Origin: Clostridia bacterium
GTDB lineage: Bacteria; Bacillota; Clostridia; Peptostreptococcales; Anaerovoracaceae
Length of the DNA: 64,000 nucleotides
NCBI GenBank assembly: GCA_902363595.1
Contig: CABJAP010000003.1
Coordinates: 1-64,000 of the forward strand
Direction of reading: 5' to 3'
The position numbers and the translations under genes were made by a program. The notes beneath the pieces are model-generated. The model saw only the letters and a program-made list of their open reading frames with translations. It made no database searches and had not been told where the DNA came from. Positions 35,209 through 43,368 of the stretch are shown piece after piece. Position 1 is the first letter of the stretch; each line of letters opens with the position of its first letter.

Positions 35209-36052
35209 CGTCGCCTTTCTCCTGTTTTGGTGGTAGAATGAGCCGCTGGGTGGGATAGCCAAATTCAGTGAGAAGCTCTGACTCGGCAAAACCCAGACGT
35301 TTATAGTCCTCTCTCTGTCCCGTATCGGCTTTATCTCCCTCGCGGAAAGTAGTAATACTGATTTCACGATCTACAAATATATTGCACATCATAAAGTCAA
35401 GGAAAGCCTTTGCCACTCCATAATGCCGGTATTGCGGATGTACAGCCAGAAAGTCGATGCTTCCGGTCTGATGGGAAAATGCAGCGGCTCCAATTATGGT
35501 TGAGCCATCCCGCATAATAAGGGCTTGCCGCTGTCCAATATATTGCCTGACTTGTTCCAGATGGGAGCTTTCATCAAGGCAGGGAAAACCGTCAATGACA
35601 AGTTTTATAAAATTCATCCAGTCGGGAATATCTGCCAGCGTAGCATAAGAAATCTCTTGCATGATCGTATCAGGAACAGTTGGATTTTTGTTCAATGTAA
35701 ATTCCAGTTGCAAAGGATAAAAGACTTCGTTTTGTCTATATTCCAGCGGCGTTTGCTTATACATGGATTTGAAGATGGAAGTAAATGCCTGTTGACTCTC
35801 ATAGCCAGCAATCAGCGCAATTTCGATAATCGGCTTATTAGAAAACACCAATAGCTTTGCCGCCTCGGTCAGCTGCCTACGCTGGATATAGTCGTGAAGT
35901 GTGATCCCAACTGTATCTGTGAACATTCGGTGCAGATGGTACTTGGAATAGCAAACCGCATTTGCAACAGTGTCTAAATCTAATTTTTCATTGAGATGCG
36001 CTTCAATGTAAGAAATCACTGCCGCTATATTCTCAACTTTATAGCTGTTCAT
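35198..36052 (-). CDS. AraC-family regulator fused to a GNAT acetyltransferase domain
   Basis: The 284-residue product has an N-terminal AraC double helix-turn-helix (about 1-105; VANAVCYSKYHLHRMF, then AGYESQQAFTSIFKSMYKQTPLEYR). A GNAT domain with the acetyl-CoA loop region (IDFLAVHPQYRHYGVAKAFLDFM) follows at about 150-270. AAAGGAGG lies six bases before the ATG. It overlaps the start of the MATE gene and probably controls it, perhaps after sensing or acetylating the compound exported. The AraC domain is N-terminal, the reverse of classical AraC. Confidence 0.85.
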   Translation of the reverse strand: MNSYKVENIAAVISYIEAHLNEKLDLDTVANAVCYSKYHLHRMFTDTVGITLHDYIQRRQLTEAAKLLVFSNKPIIEIALIAGYESQQAFTSIFKSMYKQTPLEYRQNEVFYPLQLEFTLNKNPTVPDTIMQEISYATLADIPDWMNFIKLVIDGFPCLDESSHLEQVRQYIGQRQALIMRDGSTIIGAAAFSHQTGSIDFLAVHPQYRHYGVAKAFLDFMMCNIFVDREISITTFREGDKADTGQREDYKRLGFAESELLTEFGYPTQRLILPPKQEKGDDER

Positions 36053-36257
36053 GGTTTCCCTCCTTTCTGCTTTCATTATAACAAAGCGAATCATGCCGCT
36101 TTTCATTATTCTTGCTGTCTTTTCATATATCATATGCCCAGGAACATCTACTCCGGGACAGGTGACAATGATCTGTTTATCTCCCTGTGCCTGTCGTCAG
36201 AGCAGCATATTATCTTTGAACAAGGCGTTCACTCTGCCAGTATTCTTCAGCCAGGGC

Positions 36258-36402
36258 AGATTGGGGTTATATGAATTTAATTCTTTCAGAAAAAGCATTC
36301 ACAGTGCTCGTAAGGGGGTAGCCCCTTATCGGTGATTTCAATATCATCAGCTTTAATCATACCGTACAAATAGTAATCGCAGTATGTGTTTACCATTTTA
36401 CC
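36258..36402 (-). pseudogene. 3' fragment of a GNAT acetyltransferase gene
   Basis: About 145 bases are close to identical with the 3' end of the intact GNAT gene at 40118, including VNTYCDYYLYGM and TDKGLPPY. The frame meets an early TGA after CECFF, and nothing 5' of it is preserved. It is a duplicated scrap left by recombination between cargo cassettes. The region 36053-36257 beside it contains no gene I can support. Confidence 0.8.
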
Positions 36403-36424
36403 CTGAAGATCAATTTAAGCGGCT

Positions 36425-36661
36425 TCACAGAGCGAGATAAATACTGGCCGTTACTGCCCAAATAAGAAAAGGTGATGATTCTTCCAAAGAGATACCGCCG
36501 CCTTTTCCCTGTGCAGCATAAATTGGGATTCCTGCTGCACTAATGCTATCAAAATCTCTGTAAATGGTCCAAGTAGAAACCTCGAATTTTTTTGCCAGTT
36601 CAGAAGCCGAAGATTTTCCGTTTTCCAATAAATAGTAAACAATTTAAAACAGCCTGTTCAT
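36425..36661 (-). pseudogene. Remnant of a YafY/WYL-type transcriptional regulator
   Basis: The frame codes an N-terminal HTH_11 domain (YYLLENGKSSASELAKKFEVS, with W-TIYRDFDSISAAGIPIYAAQGKGGG) typical of WYL-domain regulators. Five codons after the natural ATG (36659-36661) a TAA replaces an expected Lys codon. The WYL sensor domain is missing because the sequence runs into the GNAT scrap. The gene is therefore non-functional unless an internal start yields a lone DNA-binding domain. Confidence 0.75.
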
Positions 36662-36742
36662 CTGTATACCGTACACCTCCGTCTTTATTATAACGCAAAA
36701 AACTTGACAAGTGTATGGCAGGCTAATCCATAATATTTCCTG

Positions 36743-37174
36743 TTATGACGGTATACGCTTTCTGAGATTGATGAGGCTAAATACATCATCCATAATTTCT
36801 CTATCCCTTATATCCAGCATCAACCATTTCTGTCCATTGCCGGTTTTCGTGTTTTTGAATACTGTCTGCACATAGTCGGAACATTGCGGCATAAGAAACT
36901 CTGCCTCCGTAAGTTCATGACTTCCTACAACCACGAGAGCGATAAAATAGCCTTGCATTGGATAGAGTGTACAAAGTGACTTTCCACCTTTTTTATACTT
37001 AATATTCCAGCCTGCCTGCATGGAACAACGGCTGTATTCCATGCAGGGCCTGGTCCGATAGGTGAACTGGATACGGTTATTAAAATCTGTCCATAACGGA
37101 TTGTTAATGTATTCCGTGACTTGCTCCAGCGATGGAGGTTGTTCATTTGAATATAGCGCATTCCAATCCATCAT
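36743..37174 (-). CDS. DUF3788 family protein
   Basis: A 143-residue soluble protein with the DUF3788 pattern: EQVTEYINNPLWTDF, YSRCSMQAGWNIKYKKGGKSLCTLYP, and an FIALVVVG strand. The fold resembles SRPBCC/YdhG-like small-molecule-binding proteins, but the function is unknown. The gene starts ten bases after an AraC-GyrI regulator and is translated from the same transcript, so it may share the ligand of that regulator. GGAGG precedes the ATG. Confidence 0.82.
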   Translation of the reverse strand: MMDWNALYSNEQPPSLEQVTEYINNPLWTDFNNRIQFTYRTRPCMEYSRCSMQAGWNIKYKKGGKSLCTLYPMQGYFIALVVVGSHELTEAEFLMPQCSDYVQTVFKNTKTGNGQKWLMLDIRDREIMDDVFSLINLRKRIPS

Positions 37175-37184
37175 AAATTCCTCC

Positions 37185-38114
37185 TTAGCTTTTATTTTTC
37201 AGCGGCAGGGGCTTAACCCAAATTTCCATACAAGCCATACCCTCTGAGCCACGATAATACTTTTCTGCTGAGAAAGGCTCCGTGGTTAAATTGTGGTGGG
37301 GCAGCCATATACCAAAAAGGTATTTGCTGGCCTGATCTAAAGCGACCGTCACCAAATCCTCAAAATTTTCTGCTTCGACTCTGCAAACGATGTATTCTCC
37401 TGCCGAGAGTTCTCTCTTAACAAAACCATCCTGTAGCCGATCCGGAATATTTTGAACAAGGCCGCCTGCAAAATAAGTGAAAAGGTTTTGTGAAGTACCT
37501 TCCGTATGGGACATTCCCATTTCTACAGTAGTATTTAGATTGGCTTCAATTGAAGCCTTCTCCATGTGATAACGCTTCCAAAGCTGTCCTGGCACATCTA
37601 CACCTGTGCTTTCACCAATCGGTATTTGTTCAGAAATGCGAACTTCCGTTTCCAGGCCGAGGTAAATTTCCGGTTTTTCCAATGTCTTTCTCTGGATTTC
37701 CAAGACGATATTTCCTACCACCAGCGGAACCCCTTCGTCTACTAAAACATAATTCATAGAAACTTCCGGCTTGTCAAATGTATTGAGCATTGGTAAATCC
37801 TTCTTGTAGTTTTCAGGCGTAATCCCATACGTTTCCTTGAAAGCCCGTGTAAAATTCGCATGGCTTGAAAAGCCATAGTCCAAGGCAGCGTCAAGAATCC
37901 TCTGGTCGGTACTTTTCAGATTTTCAATAACCTTTGCCAGACGGCGGAGCTTCACATATTCCTGAACCGGTTTATTTACCAGCCGCTTGAACAAGCGCTG
38001 AAAATAAAAGGGGGACAGACCTACAGTATTTGCCAGTTCTTCCGTTGAAATTTCTTTTGTCAAGTGTTCCTCGATAAAAGTCAAGGATTGTTCGATTGCT
38101 TCATATGCGTGCAT
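37185..38114 (-). CDS. AraC-family regulator with GyrI-like ligand-binding domain
   Basis: The 309-residue protein has an N-terminal AraC DNA-binding region (about 5-105; LANTVGLSPFYFQRLFKRLV and YGFSSHANFTRAFKETYG) and a C-terminal GyrI/Rob-like effector domain (about 125-305). The effector domain in Rob and BmrR binds lipophilic drugs. With the DUF3788 gene it forms a small module that may respond to a toxic compound. Confidence 0.88.
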   Translation of the reverse strand: MHAYEAIEQSLTFIEEHLTKEISTEELANTVGLSPFYFQRLFKRLVNKPVQEYVKLRRLAKVIENLKSTDQRILDAALDYGFSSHANFTRAFKETYGITPENYKKDLPMLNTFDKPEVSMNYVLVDEGVPLVVGNIVLEIQRKTLEKPEIYLGLETEVRISEQIPIGESTGVDVPGQLWKRYHMEKASIEANLNTTVEMGMSHTEGTSQNLFTYFAGGLVQNIPDRLQDGFVKRELSAGEYIVCRVEAENFEDLVTVALDQASKYLFGIWLPHHNLTTEPFSAEKYYRGSEGMACMEIWVKPLPLKNKS

Positions 38115-38258
38115 TGCGGCACCTCCTAAATTTGATGTTCAAATTATATCATTTAATTTTTTGCCGGGCTTTTCACGCAATGCGCTTTTTGATTAGGAAA
38201 ATGCACTTTGTAAAATAGAAACCTTAAACCACCTCAATTCGTAAAGAAATAATGTGTG

Positions 38259-38744
38259 TTACTTATTAACTGTTTCTGCTAATTTTTTTATTTCACTCTC
38301 GTTTATTTCTGGTTCAGTAAATCCCTCATTAAAGCCGTCAATCTTTTTCAAAGAATGAAACAATTTTCTATATAGAACATTCATTTTTTCGTAGTCCATC
38401 TTGCCGCCGACAGAGGTTACATAGGAAGCATGGTTTATTAGCTCTATTGGGTAAAGTGTTTCAAAAAATCCCTCTGTATCTTTCGGGGTATAGCAACAAA
38501 CGAACAATCCAATCTTCGTGTGTAATAGCTGTTTTAGATTGCGTTTACAAAATTGCGTAATTTCTTTTTGGATTTTACCCATATACACAGAACCGCCAAT
38601 AAAAACAGCGTCATATTGAGACAGATTGATTTTATCTGCTTTTGCTGAAAGTATGTTTACTTCACCATGAAGATAAGTCTTTAGGATTTCTGCGCATTCT
38701 TTTGTACAGCCGTATTTTGTGGCGTACACGATTGCAGTTTTCAT
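38259..38744 (-). CDS. Flavodoxin-domain protein
   Basis: A 161-residue protein with the flavodoxin_5 pattern: the FMN phosphate loop region ATKYGCTKECAEIL at the N-terminus, then YDAVFIGGSVYMGKI and GLFVCCYTP. Relatives include protoporphyrinogen oxidase HemG and redox partner flavodoxins; the role here is unknown. Its ATG overlaps the TAA of the TetR gene (TAATG), so the regulator and flavodoxin are coupled. Confidence 0.85.
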   Translation of the reverse strand: MKTAIVYATKYGCTKECAEILKTYLHGEVNILSAKADKINLSQYDAVFIGGSVYMGKIQKEITQFCKRNLKQLLHTKIGLFVCCYTPKDTEGFFETLYPIELINHASYVTSVGGKMDYEKMNVLYRKLFHSLKKIDGFNEGFTEPEINESEIKKLAETVNK

Positions 38745-39373
38745 TAAATTGCCTCCTTACGGTAAATCATGTCAAACTGTTCTATATGTTTTCCCAATAT
38801 TTCTTTTGCCTCTTTTTCCTTTTCAGCAATGCCGTCATATTTATTTAGCAAAAGAAAAATCGGCGAAAAGAATTGTAATGCCATGACTTCGGGACTGGCT
38901 TGCCGCATGAAGCCTTGTTTTATCATTTCTTCAAATAGTCTAGCTTGATACGAAATAGCAGTATCAATATAAACTTCTCGATATATGCGGTCTATTTCCT
39001 CATTTTTGTATTTCTCAATGGAAAGCATTTTACGAAACTGTGAGGCATAGGGGTCTTTCAAGTAAAAACAAAAAATATCACTACTAATTTTTTTCAAAAC
39101 CTCGTTGCCACTTGTTGCGTATTCCCTTGCCATTTCTCGCAATTCGCCATTTGGAAGCTGAAAAGAAGTAGCCGCATCCCTAAAACGTGATTGCATTGTG
39201 TCTACCAACGTATCAAAGATTTCTTGCTTGCTTTTGTAATGCTTGTATAAAGAGCTTTGCTTAATTCCGACTTCTGCCGCAATGTCACGCACTGTTACAC
39301 CGTCATAGCCTTTATCAGCAAACAGCTTTAGTGATTCAAATAAAATGGTTTCTTTCGTATTTCTTTTCGCCAT
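38744..39373 (-). CDS. TetR/AcrR-family regulator
   Basis: A 209-residue protein with an N-terminal TetR_N helix-turn-helix (DGVTVRDIAAEVGIKQSSLYKHYKS) and a helical ligand-binding C-terminus. It is encoded between a small membrane protein gene and a flavodoxin gene, and the three look like one operon. It probably represses them. Confidence 0.88.
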   Translation of the reverse strand: MAKRNTKETILFESLKLFADKGYDGVTVRDIAAEVGIKQSSLYKHYKSKQEIFDTLVDTMQSRFRDAATSFQLPNGELREMAREYATSGNEVLKKISSDIFCFYLKDPYASQFRKMLSIEKYKNEEIDRIYREVYIDTAISYQARLFEEMIKQGFMRQASPEVMALQFFSPIFLLLNKYDGIAEKEKEAKEILGKHIEQFDMIYRKEAI

Positions 39374-39386
39374 GCCAATACCTCAC

Positions 39387-39827
39387 TTACATATAATCAA
39401 AACGAGTAGGAACAGAATTGTAAAGCCATATACGAGACCCCTCAATAAATGCAATTTGAACAATACTCACAACAGCAATAATGAAAAAAATATTTTGCCT
39501 GTATACCGGTTTGAAGATTGATATTATCCCAAGCACCCATATAATCACACTTGCCACCCAAAAGACAATGGATTGAATGCTGCTAACGGAAAACAGCCCC
39601 ATTCCTACACTGCCATCAGTAGCATAGATAATAGAGTTGGAATACAGATCGCGGACGTTCGTAAAGTACCACAACGTACCGTGAAGCAGGATAAAGAGTA
39701 GAATAATCATACCCCATTTTTGGATTGCCGCTCGGTTTAAATATCCCCATATTATATAGCCGAGATTTGCCCCCAGCAAAAGCGTACTGATAATTGCAAC
39801 GCTGTTCCCAAAGTACAGTTTTAACAT
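39387..39827 (-). CDS. Four-helix membrane protein, unrecognised
   Basis: A 146-residue protein with four predicted membrane segments (about 8-28, 38-55, 80-103 and 110-132) and a short polar loop at 56-79. I do not recognise a family. It is the first gene of a module with a TetR regulator and a flavodoxin; a CAAGTTTAAG-type leader and AAAGGAG lie upstream. It may be a small transporter or sensor. Confidence 0.65.
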   Translation of the reverse strand: MLKLYFGNSVAIISTLLLGANLGYIIWGYLNRAAIQKWGMIILLFILLHGTLWYFTNVRDLYSNSIIYATDGSVGMGLFSVSSIQSIVFWVASVIIWVLGIISIFKPVYRQNIFFIIAVVSIVQIAFIEGSRIWLYNSVPTRFDYM

Positions 39828-40001
39828 AGTCTTAAACTCCTTTCTGTTTGGCTACCGTTTGTTCTCTTTTTATTTTAGCTACTTTTTGTTCGCCTGTCAA
39901 GTCCTTTGCAGAGATTATAGAAAACTCTTTGTGGATATATGCTCTATTCATGTCAATAATATAAGTGCCGCTAATGCGATTCAGACAATAGCTATTTTCA
40001 C

Positions 40002-40085
40002 TTTACGGCGGTCTTGATTTGTTCAAAACCGCCGTAAAAATCAGAACATGGGATAAAAGCTGCCGAACAGCGGCTTTTTTCTTTT
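40002..40085. repeat. Hairpin-rich spacer module, copy B
   Basis: A perfect 11-base stem TTTACGGCGGT/ACCGCCGTAAA (40002-40012, 40028-40038) is followed by a GCTGCCGAACAGCGGC segment and TTTTTTCTTTT. A related spacer (GGCGGTCTTGATTT, then AGCTGC and TTTTTCTTTTCC) occurs at 42487-42585. It probably ends plus-strand transcription and may mark cassette borders. Confidence 0.55.
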
Positions 40086-40117
40086 GCCGTCGTCCGGCAG
40101 ATTGGGGTTATATAGTT

Positions 40118-40723
40118 TCAGTTCTTTCGGAAAAAGCGTTCGCAGTGCCAATAAGGGGGTAGCCCCTTATCGGTGATTTCAATATAATCAGCTTTAGTCA
40201 TACCGTACAAATAGTAATCGCAGTATGTGTTTACCATTTTACCCTCATGGATAAGTCCCTCACGCTTGAAGCCTGCTTTTTCCAAAGTTTTATACGATGC
40301 AATATTTTGTACATGAACATCCGCCCATAAACGCTGTAATTCCGTTTCTTCAAAGCTGAAGATAGCTGCTCTCGCCAGTGCTTCTGTCATAAGTCTATTA
40401 CCTTGATAGGCAGGTGAAAGGCGAAATGCCACTTTTGCCATGCGGTCATTCTCAATGAGATATACCCACATATCGCCAATCACTTTATGATCCTGTTTGT
40501 GTACAACACCCCAATGAAAACTTTTCGTAGGTTTCTCTGGCTTTTGAAAAAGTAATTCTGGATTTAAGTCGCTTTTTCCGGGACGTTTGCCCCAATACCG
40601 GTAAACGGAACTGTCTCCCAGCCATTCTTTCAAATCCGCAACATCTTCTTTTCGCAAAGGGCGCAGGATAAGCTGCTCCGTTTCAAGAATAGGTTTATCC
40701 TGAACAAAATCCTGTAATTTCAT
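40118..40723 (-). CDS. GNAT-family N-acetyltransferase (RimJ/RimL type)
   Basis: A 201-residue acetyltransferase_3 protein: TEQLILRPLRKEDVADL at the start, the acetyl-CoA loop in AYQGNRLMTEALARAAIFSF, and the SYKTLEKAGFKREGLIHEG segment typical of RimJ/RimL-like enzymes. It may acetylate a protein N-terminus, a ribosomal protein or an antibiotic. AAGGGGG lies six bases before the ATG; an upstream extension overlaps the trmO gene and is rejected. A scrap of its 3' end is duplicated at 36258. Confidence 0.87.
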   Translation of the reverse strand: MKLQDFVQDKPILETEQLILRPLRKEDVADLKEWLGDSSVYRYWGKRPGKSDLNPELLFQKPEKPTKSFHWGVVHKQDHKVIGDMWVYLIENDRMAKVAFRLSPAYQGNRLMTEALARAAIFSFEETELQRLWADVHVQNIASYKTLEKAGFKREGLIHEGKMVNTYCDYYLYGMTKADYIEITDKGLPPYWHCERFFRKN

Positions 40724-40734
40724 AAGCCGCCCCC

Positions 40735-41208
40735 TTAAAAGTTGAACACCTGTCCCCAATCGAAACAGCCGGATGCTTCTGTGCTTTTCGGCCATTCTCT
40801 GCACCATGCAGGAACACCGGGCGTTTCAACTCTGTCAAAACTCGGGGTGTAAGGCTTGATGTCGAGTACGGGTGTATTATCGTTTGCGTCAATGAATGTA
40901 ACACGAATCGTGCCATTGGTGAAATCAATGCTAATAATTTCGGATGCTGTTAATGCAATGGGGTTCGGACGTGCAGGAGAGCGTGTCGCAAATACACCCA
41001 TGACTTCGGGTGCGCCTTTATAGGGTTGATTTGTCTGTAATTCATTCCGGTCTGCGTCGTTGTCGCAATCGCTGAACCACCAAAGGACATTGATATGGCT
41101 GAAGCCCTCTAAGGCTTGCAGTCCGGGAATGTACTCCGGCTCTAACTGAATAAATGTGCCGGTTTCATCATTCTTTACTTTGCCAATGATTTTTAATTGA
41201 TAGGTCAT
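40735..41208 (-). CDS. trmO: TrmO-like tRNA N6-methyltransferase
   Basis: A 157-residue TrmO/YaeB-family protein with the conserved start (LKIIGKVKND), HINVLWWFSDCD, the signature ATRSPARPNPIALT and the VLDIKPYTPSFD segment. TrmO uses S-adenosylmethionine to methylate N6-threonylcarbamoyladenosine at position 37 of tRNA-Thr. It is somewhat shorter than E. coli TrmO and lacks the C-terminal extension, as in many Firmicutes. It forms a two-gene module with the acetyltransferase. Confidence 0.85.
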   Translation of the reverse strand: MTYQLKIIGKVKNDETGTFIQLEPEYIPGLQALEGFSHINVLWWFSDCDNDADRNELQTNQPYKGAPEVMGVFATRSPARPNPIALTASEIISIDFTNGTIRVTFIDANDNTPVLDIKPYTPSFDRVETPGVPAWCREWPKSTEASGCFDWGQVFNF

Positions 41209-41326
41209 ATTTTTCCTCCTTGCTATGTTGGTAAATCCAGTATAATACCTCACATCATGTGAGATGCAACAGGGAAAAATATAAAATGCCCTGCATTTTT
41301 AGCAGGACATTTCAAAGCCTGCACAA

Positions 41327-42139
41327 TCATATGTGTTCCAGCGGTATTTGAAGCTCAATCAAATATTTTTCAGGATTACTTTCATTCCACGGGCCTCTAT
41401 GTACGATCTGACGCATCGGGTCAGACATTTTGTATTTGCTGTTTTTCTGTAGCCATTCGGCAAAGGCAAGGTAGGCTCCTTTTATATTTGCAAAATCTCC
41501 ATAGACCATTGTGCAAGCCATATACAGGACTGGTTCTGTCATGCGGAAACAAAATGGTTCTTTTGCCTTTCCCATTTTCTTTACCGGAGCACATAACTCA
41601 ATATCAACATCTGTCTCCCGAAATTCTGTATCGTGATAAATGGAAAATGTATTGCCTGTTATTTCTATTTTTTGCGCACCTGTAAAAGCAGAAAGTTTTT
41701 TCCATAAGTCGCCCTCGGAATAGTAGTTTGGTACAACTTTCCGCAAGGACAGTACCTGATACGCAGGGATTGACTTAACGGAGATGTTATAGTGCAGTTC
41801 TCCTTTGCCACCCTGTATTTCGCTTTTTGCAAGTTCGATCTTCCGCAGTTTTTCTCGTTCGGCCTGTATTGCATTTTCTATCTCTATGCGCTTTTTGTCA
41901 AGCTGCGCAAGGAGTGATTGCTCGTCCAGCGTCAGGGCAAGGGCGATTTCTGAAACATTCAGCCCACTATCCCGCAAATACAGGATTTTATTTAGACGCG
42001 GTATTTGCTCCACCGAATACAGTCGGTGTCCCGTCCACTTGTCAACCTCTGCTGGCGTCAAAATGCCCGCCTCATCATAATAGCGGAGCATACGAATAGA
42101 TACCTGCGTCAGCTTTGAAAATTCTCCTATCCGAAACAT
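41327..42139 (-). CDS. MerR-family regulator with GyrI-like effector domain
   Basis: A 270-residue BmrR-like protein. The N-terminal MerR helix-turn-helix (IGEFSKLTQVSIRMLRYYDEAGIL) is followed by a dimer coiled coil (about 75-118) and a GyrI-like drug-binding domain (about 120-270). Such proteins bind cationic or lipophilic drugs and activate efflux genes. No transporter is directly beside it, so the target may be elsewhere in the cargo, such as the MATE gene. Confidence 0.88.
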   Translation of the reverse strand: MFRIGEFSKLTQVSIRMLRYYDEAGILTPAEVDKWTGHRLYSVEQIPRLNKILYLRDSGLNVSEIALALTLDEQSLLAQLDKKRIEIENAIQAEREKLRKIELAKSEIQGGKGELHYNISVKSIPAYQVLSLRKVVPNYYSEGDLWKKLSAFTGAQKIEITGNTFSIYHDTEFRETDVDIELCAPVKKMGKAKEPFCFRMTEPVLYMACTMVYGDFANIKGAYLAFAEWLQKNSKYKMSDPMRQIVHRGPWNESNPEKYLIELQIPLEHI

Positions 42140-42295
42140 CGTTTCACCACCTACTCTAACTATATTTGTACTTTTATCTCATCACAGCTTTATATGTTAC
42201 TTGCTGCATCCTTATTGTACCGTCTTTCGTTTAGTCTATCAATGCTGTTCATGGTATGAGAACTTTTTCCTAGTCACCACAAAATGGCAAGCAAT

Positions 42296-42355
42296 GCAAT
42301 CTTCCGTAAGATTGCGTATTTTGGCAGGAATCCGTTTCCGGTATTCCTGCCAAAA
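42296..42355. repeat. Two adjacent perfect hairpins
   Basis: GCAATCTT/AAGATTGC (42296-42315, four-base loop) is followed by TTTTGGCAGGAAT/ATTCCTGCCAAAA (42319-42355, 11-base loop). The second has T-runs on both flanks and may work as a terminator. Both lie in the 460-base gene-free region between the two MerR genes. Confidence 0.65.
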
Positions 42356-42384
42356 TGCTTGTTGGTGACATGTCCCCAAACCCC

Positions 42385-42430
42385 TGAGATCATCACCTGC
42401 GGTGATGGCTGCGCGTTTCGTTGGAACGCT
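42385..42430. repeat. 46-base two-hairpin repeat, copy 1
   Basis: The segment contains ATCACC-TGC-GGTGAT and GCGTTTC-GTT-GGAACGC, two back-to-back palindromes. The same 46 bases with one change occur at 45208-45253, exactly at the junction of a truncated relaxase remnant. It may be a small mobile palindrome or a recombination scar. Confidence 0.8.
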
Positions 42431-42486
42431 GAAGTCTTTATATATGAAGATAGAAAAAGAAAAAACCTTATCATAGCTATAGTAAA

Positions 42487-42585
42487 ACGGCATGGCGGTC
42501 TTGATTTCTTAAAGCCACCGTCAGTAAAATGTAATAGGAGCGTGGGAAAGGAGCTGCTTAGCAACGTTTTTCTTTTCCGCCGCCA
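42487..42585. repeat. Hairpin-rich spacer module, copy C
   Basis: This spacer resembles copy B at 40002-40085 by eye. Both share GGCGGTCTTGATTT, a C-rich return arm, a GGAGCTGC or AAGCTGCC core and a TTTTTCTTTT tract. Here the arms are imperfect. Confidence 0.45.
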
Positions 42586-42603
42586 GGTAGATACAATAGG
42601 TTA

Positions 42604-43368
42604 TTAGCGATTACAGCAATAGACTTTAATTGCTTCACCAAAAAACTCTGCAACATTCCATGTAGCAAATCTGTTGATGTACTCGGCAAACCGTTCGTCT
42701 GTTTGATAGAGTTCGCCCAGATACATCAGCATATCATCCGAACAGGGATAGAAGTTTTCAGAAATATACTCTTGCCACTCTGCAACAATAGATTGGACGG
42801 CGGGTAAAGTAGGTGTTTCTGCCTTATATTCCGCCAGTCGTTCAAAGACATTTTGGGAATATATTAAAAAATCATTCCACTTCTGATTTCTCTCTTTTTC
42901 GGCTCTGGCTGAAAAAAAAGAAGAAAACTCTTGATACTCATGGGTGCTGCCCCAACGTTCGATAACTTCATTCCTATATTTTTCTTGTAGAGCAGAAATT
43001 TCTGCATTTGAAAATGCTGTAAACGAGTAATCACTCTTTCCGGCCAAAGTATCGTTGACTAAGCAAATAAGTCCCTCTATTTTCTTTTTTCTAAGATTAA
43101 GAAGTTCTAAATGTCTTTCTAGCGCTTCTCGTTTATTATATACGGGTGCTGATAATAATGCCTTGATCTCTTTTAGAGAAAACCCCACTTCACGGTAAAA
43201 TAGAATTTGTTGTAACTTTTCTAAATCATTTTCGGAATATAAACGATATTTTGTCTTATCTGCTTTGGTAGGTTCCAACAGACCGATTTCATCATAGTAA
43301 TGCAAAGTACGTATCGTAATACCGGTCAGCTTTGCAACCTCATGAATCATCATTTTTTTAGGATTCAT
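42604..43368 (-). CDS. MerR-family regulator with TipAS domain
   Basis: A 254-residue protein with a MerR N-terminus (MIHEVAKLTGITIRTLHYYDEIGLL), a coiled coil (about 80-110) and a C-terminal TipAS domain (about 135-250; NQKWNDFLIYSQNVFERLAEY, FATWNVAEFFGEAIKVYC). TipAS binds thiopeptide and similar antibiotics in Streptomyces TipA; here the ligand is unknown. It overlaps the peptidase gene by 11 bases and probably controls it. Confidence 0.88.
   Translation of the reverse strand: MNPKKMMIHEVAKLTGITIRTLHYYDEIGLLEPTKADKTKYRLYSENDLEKLQQILFYREVGFSLKEIKALLSAPVYNKREALERHLELLNLRKKKIEGLICLVNDTLAGKSDYSFTAFSNAEISALQEKYRNEVIERWGSTHEYQEFSSFFSARAEKERNQKWNDFLIYSQNVFERLAEYKAETPTLPAVQSIVAEWQEYISENFYPCSDDMLMYLGELYQTDERFAEYINRFATWNVAEFFGEAIKVYCCNR

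Noticed and set aside
40002..40085. Possible integron attC site
   Set aside because: No conserved RYYYAAC/GTTRRRY boxes and no integron integrase were seen; the structure fits a terminator or spacer better.
42274..42564. Minus-strand frame of 96 residues through the hairpin region
   Set aside because: It runs through four hairpins and the 46-base repeat, which explains the sequence better than a protein does.
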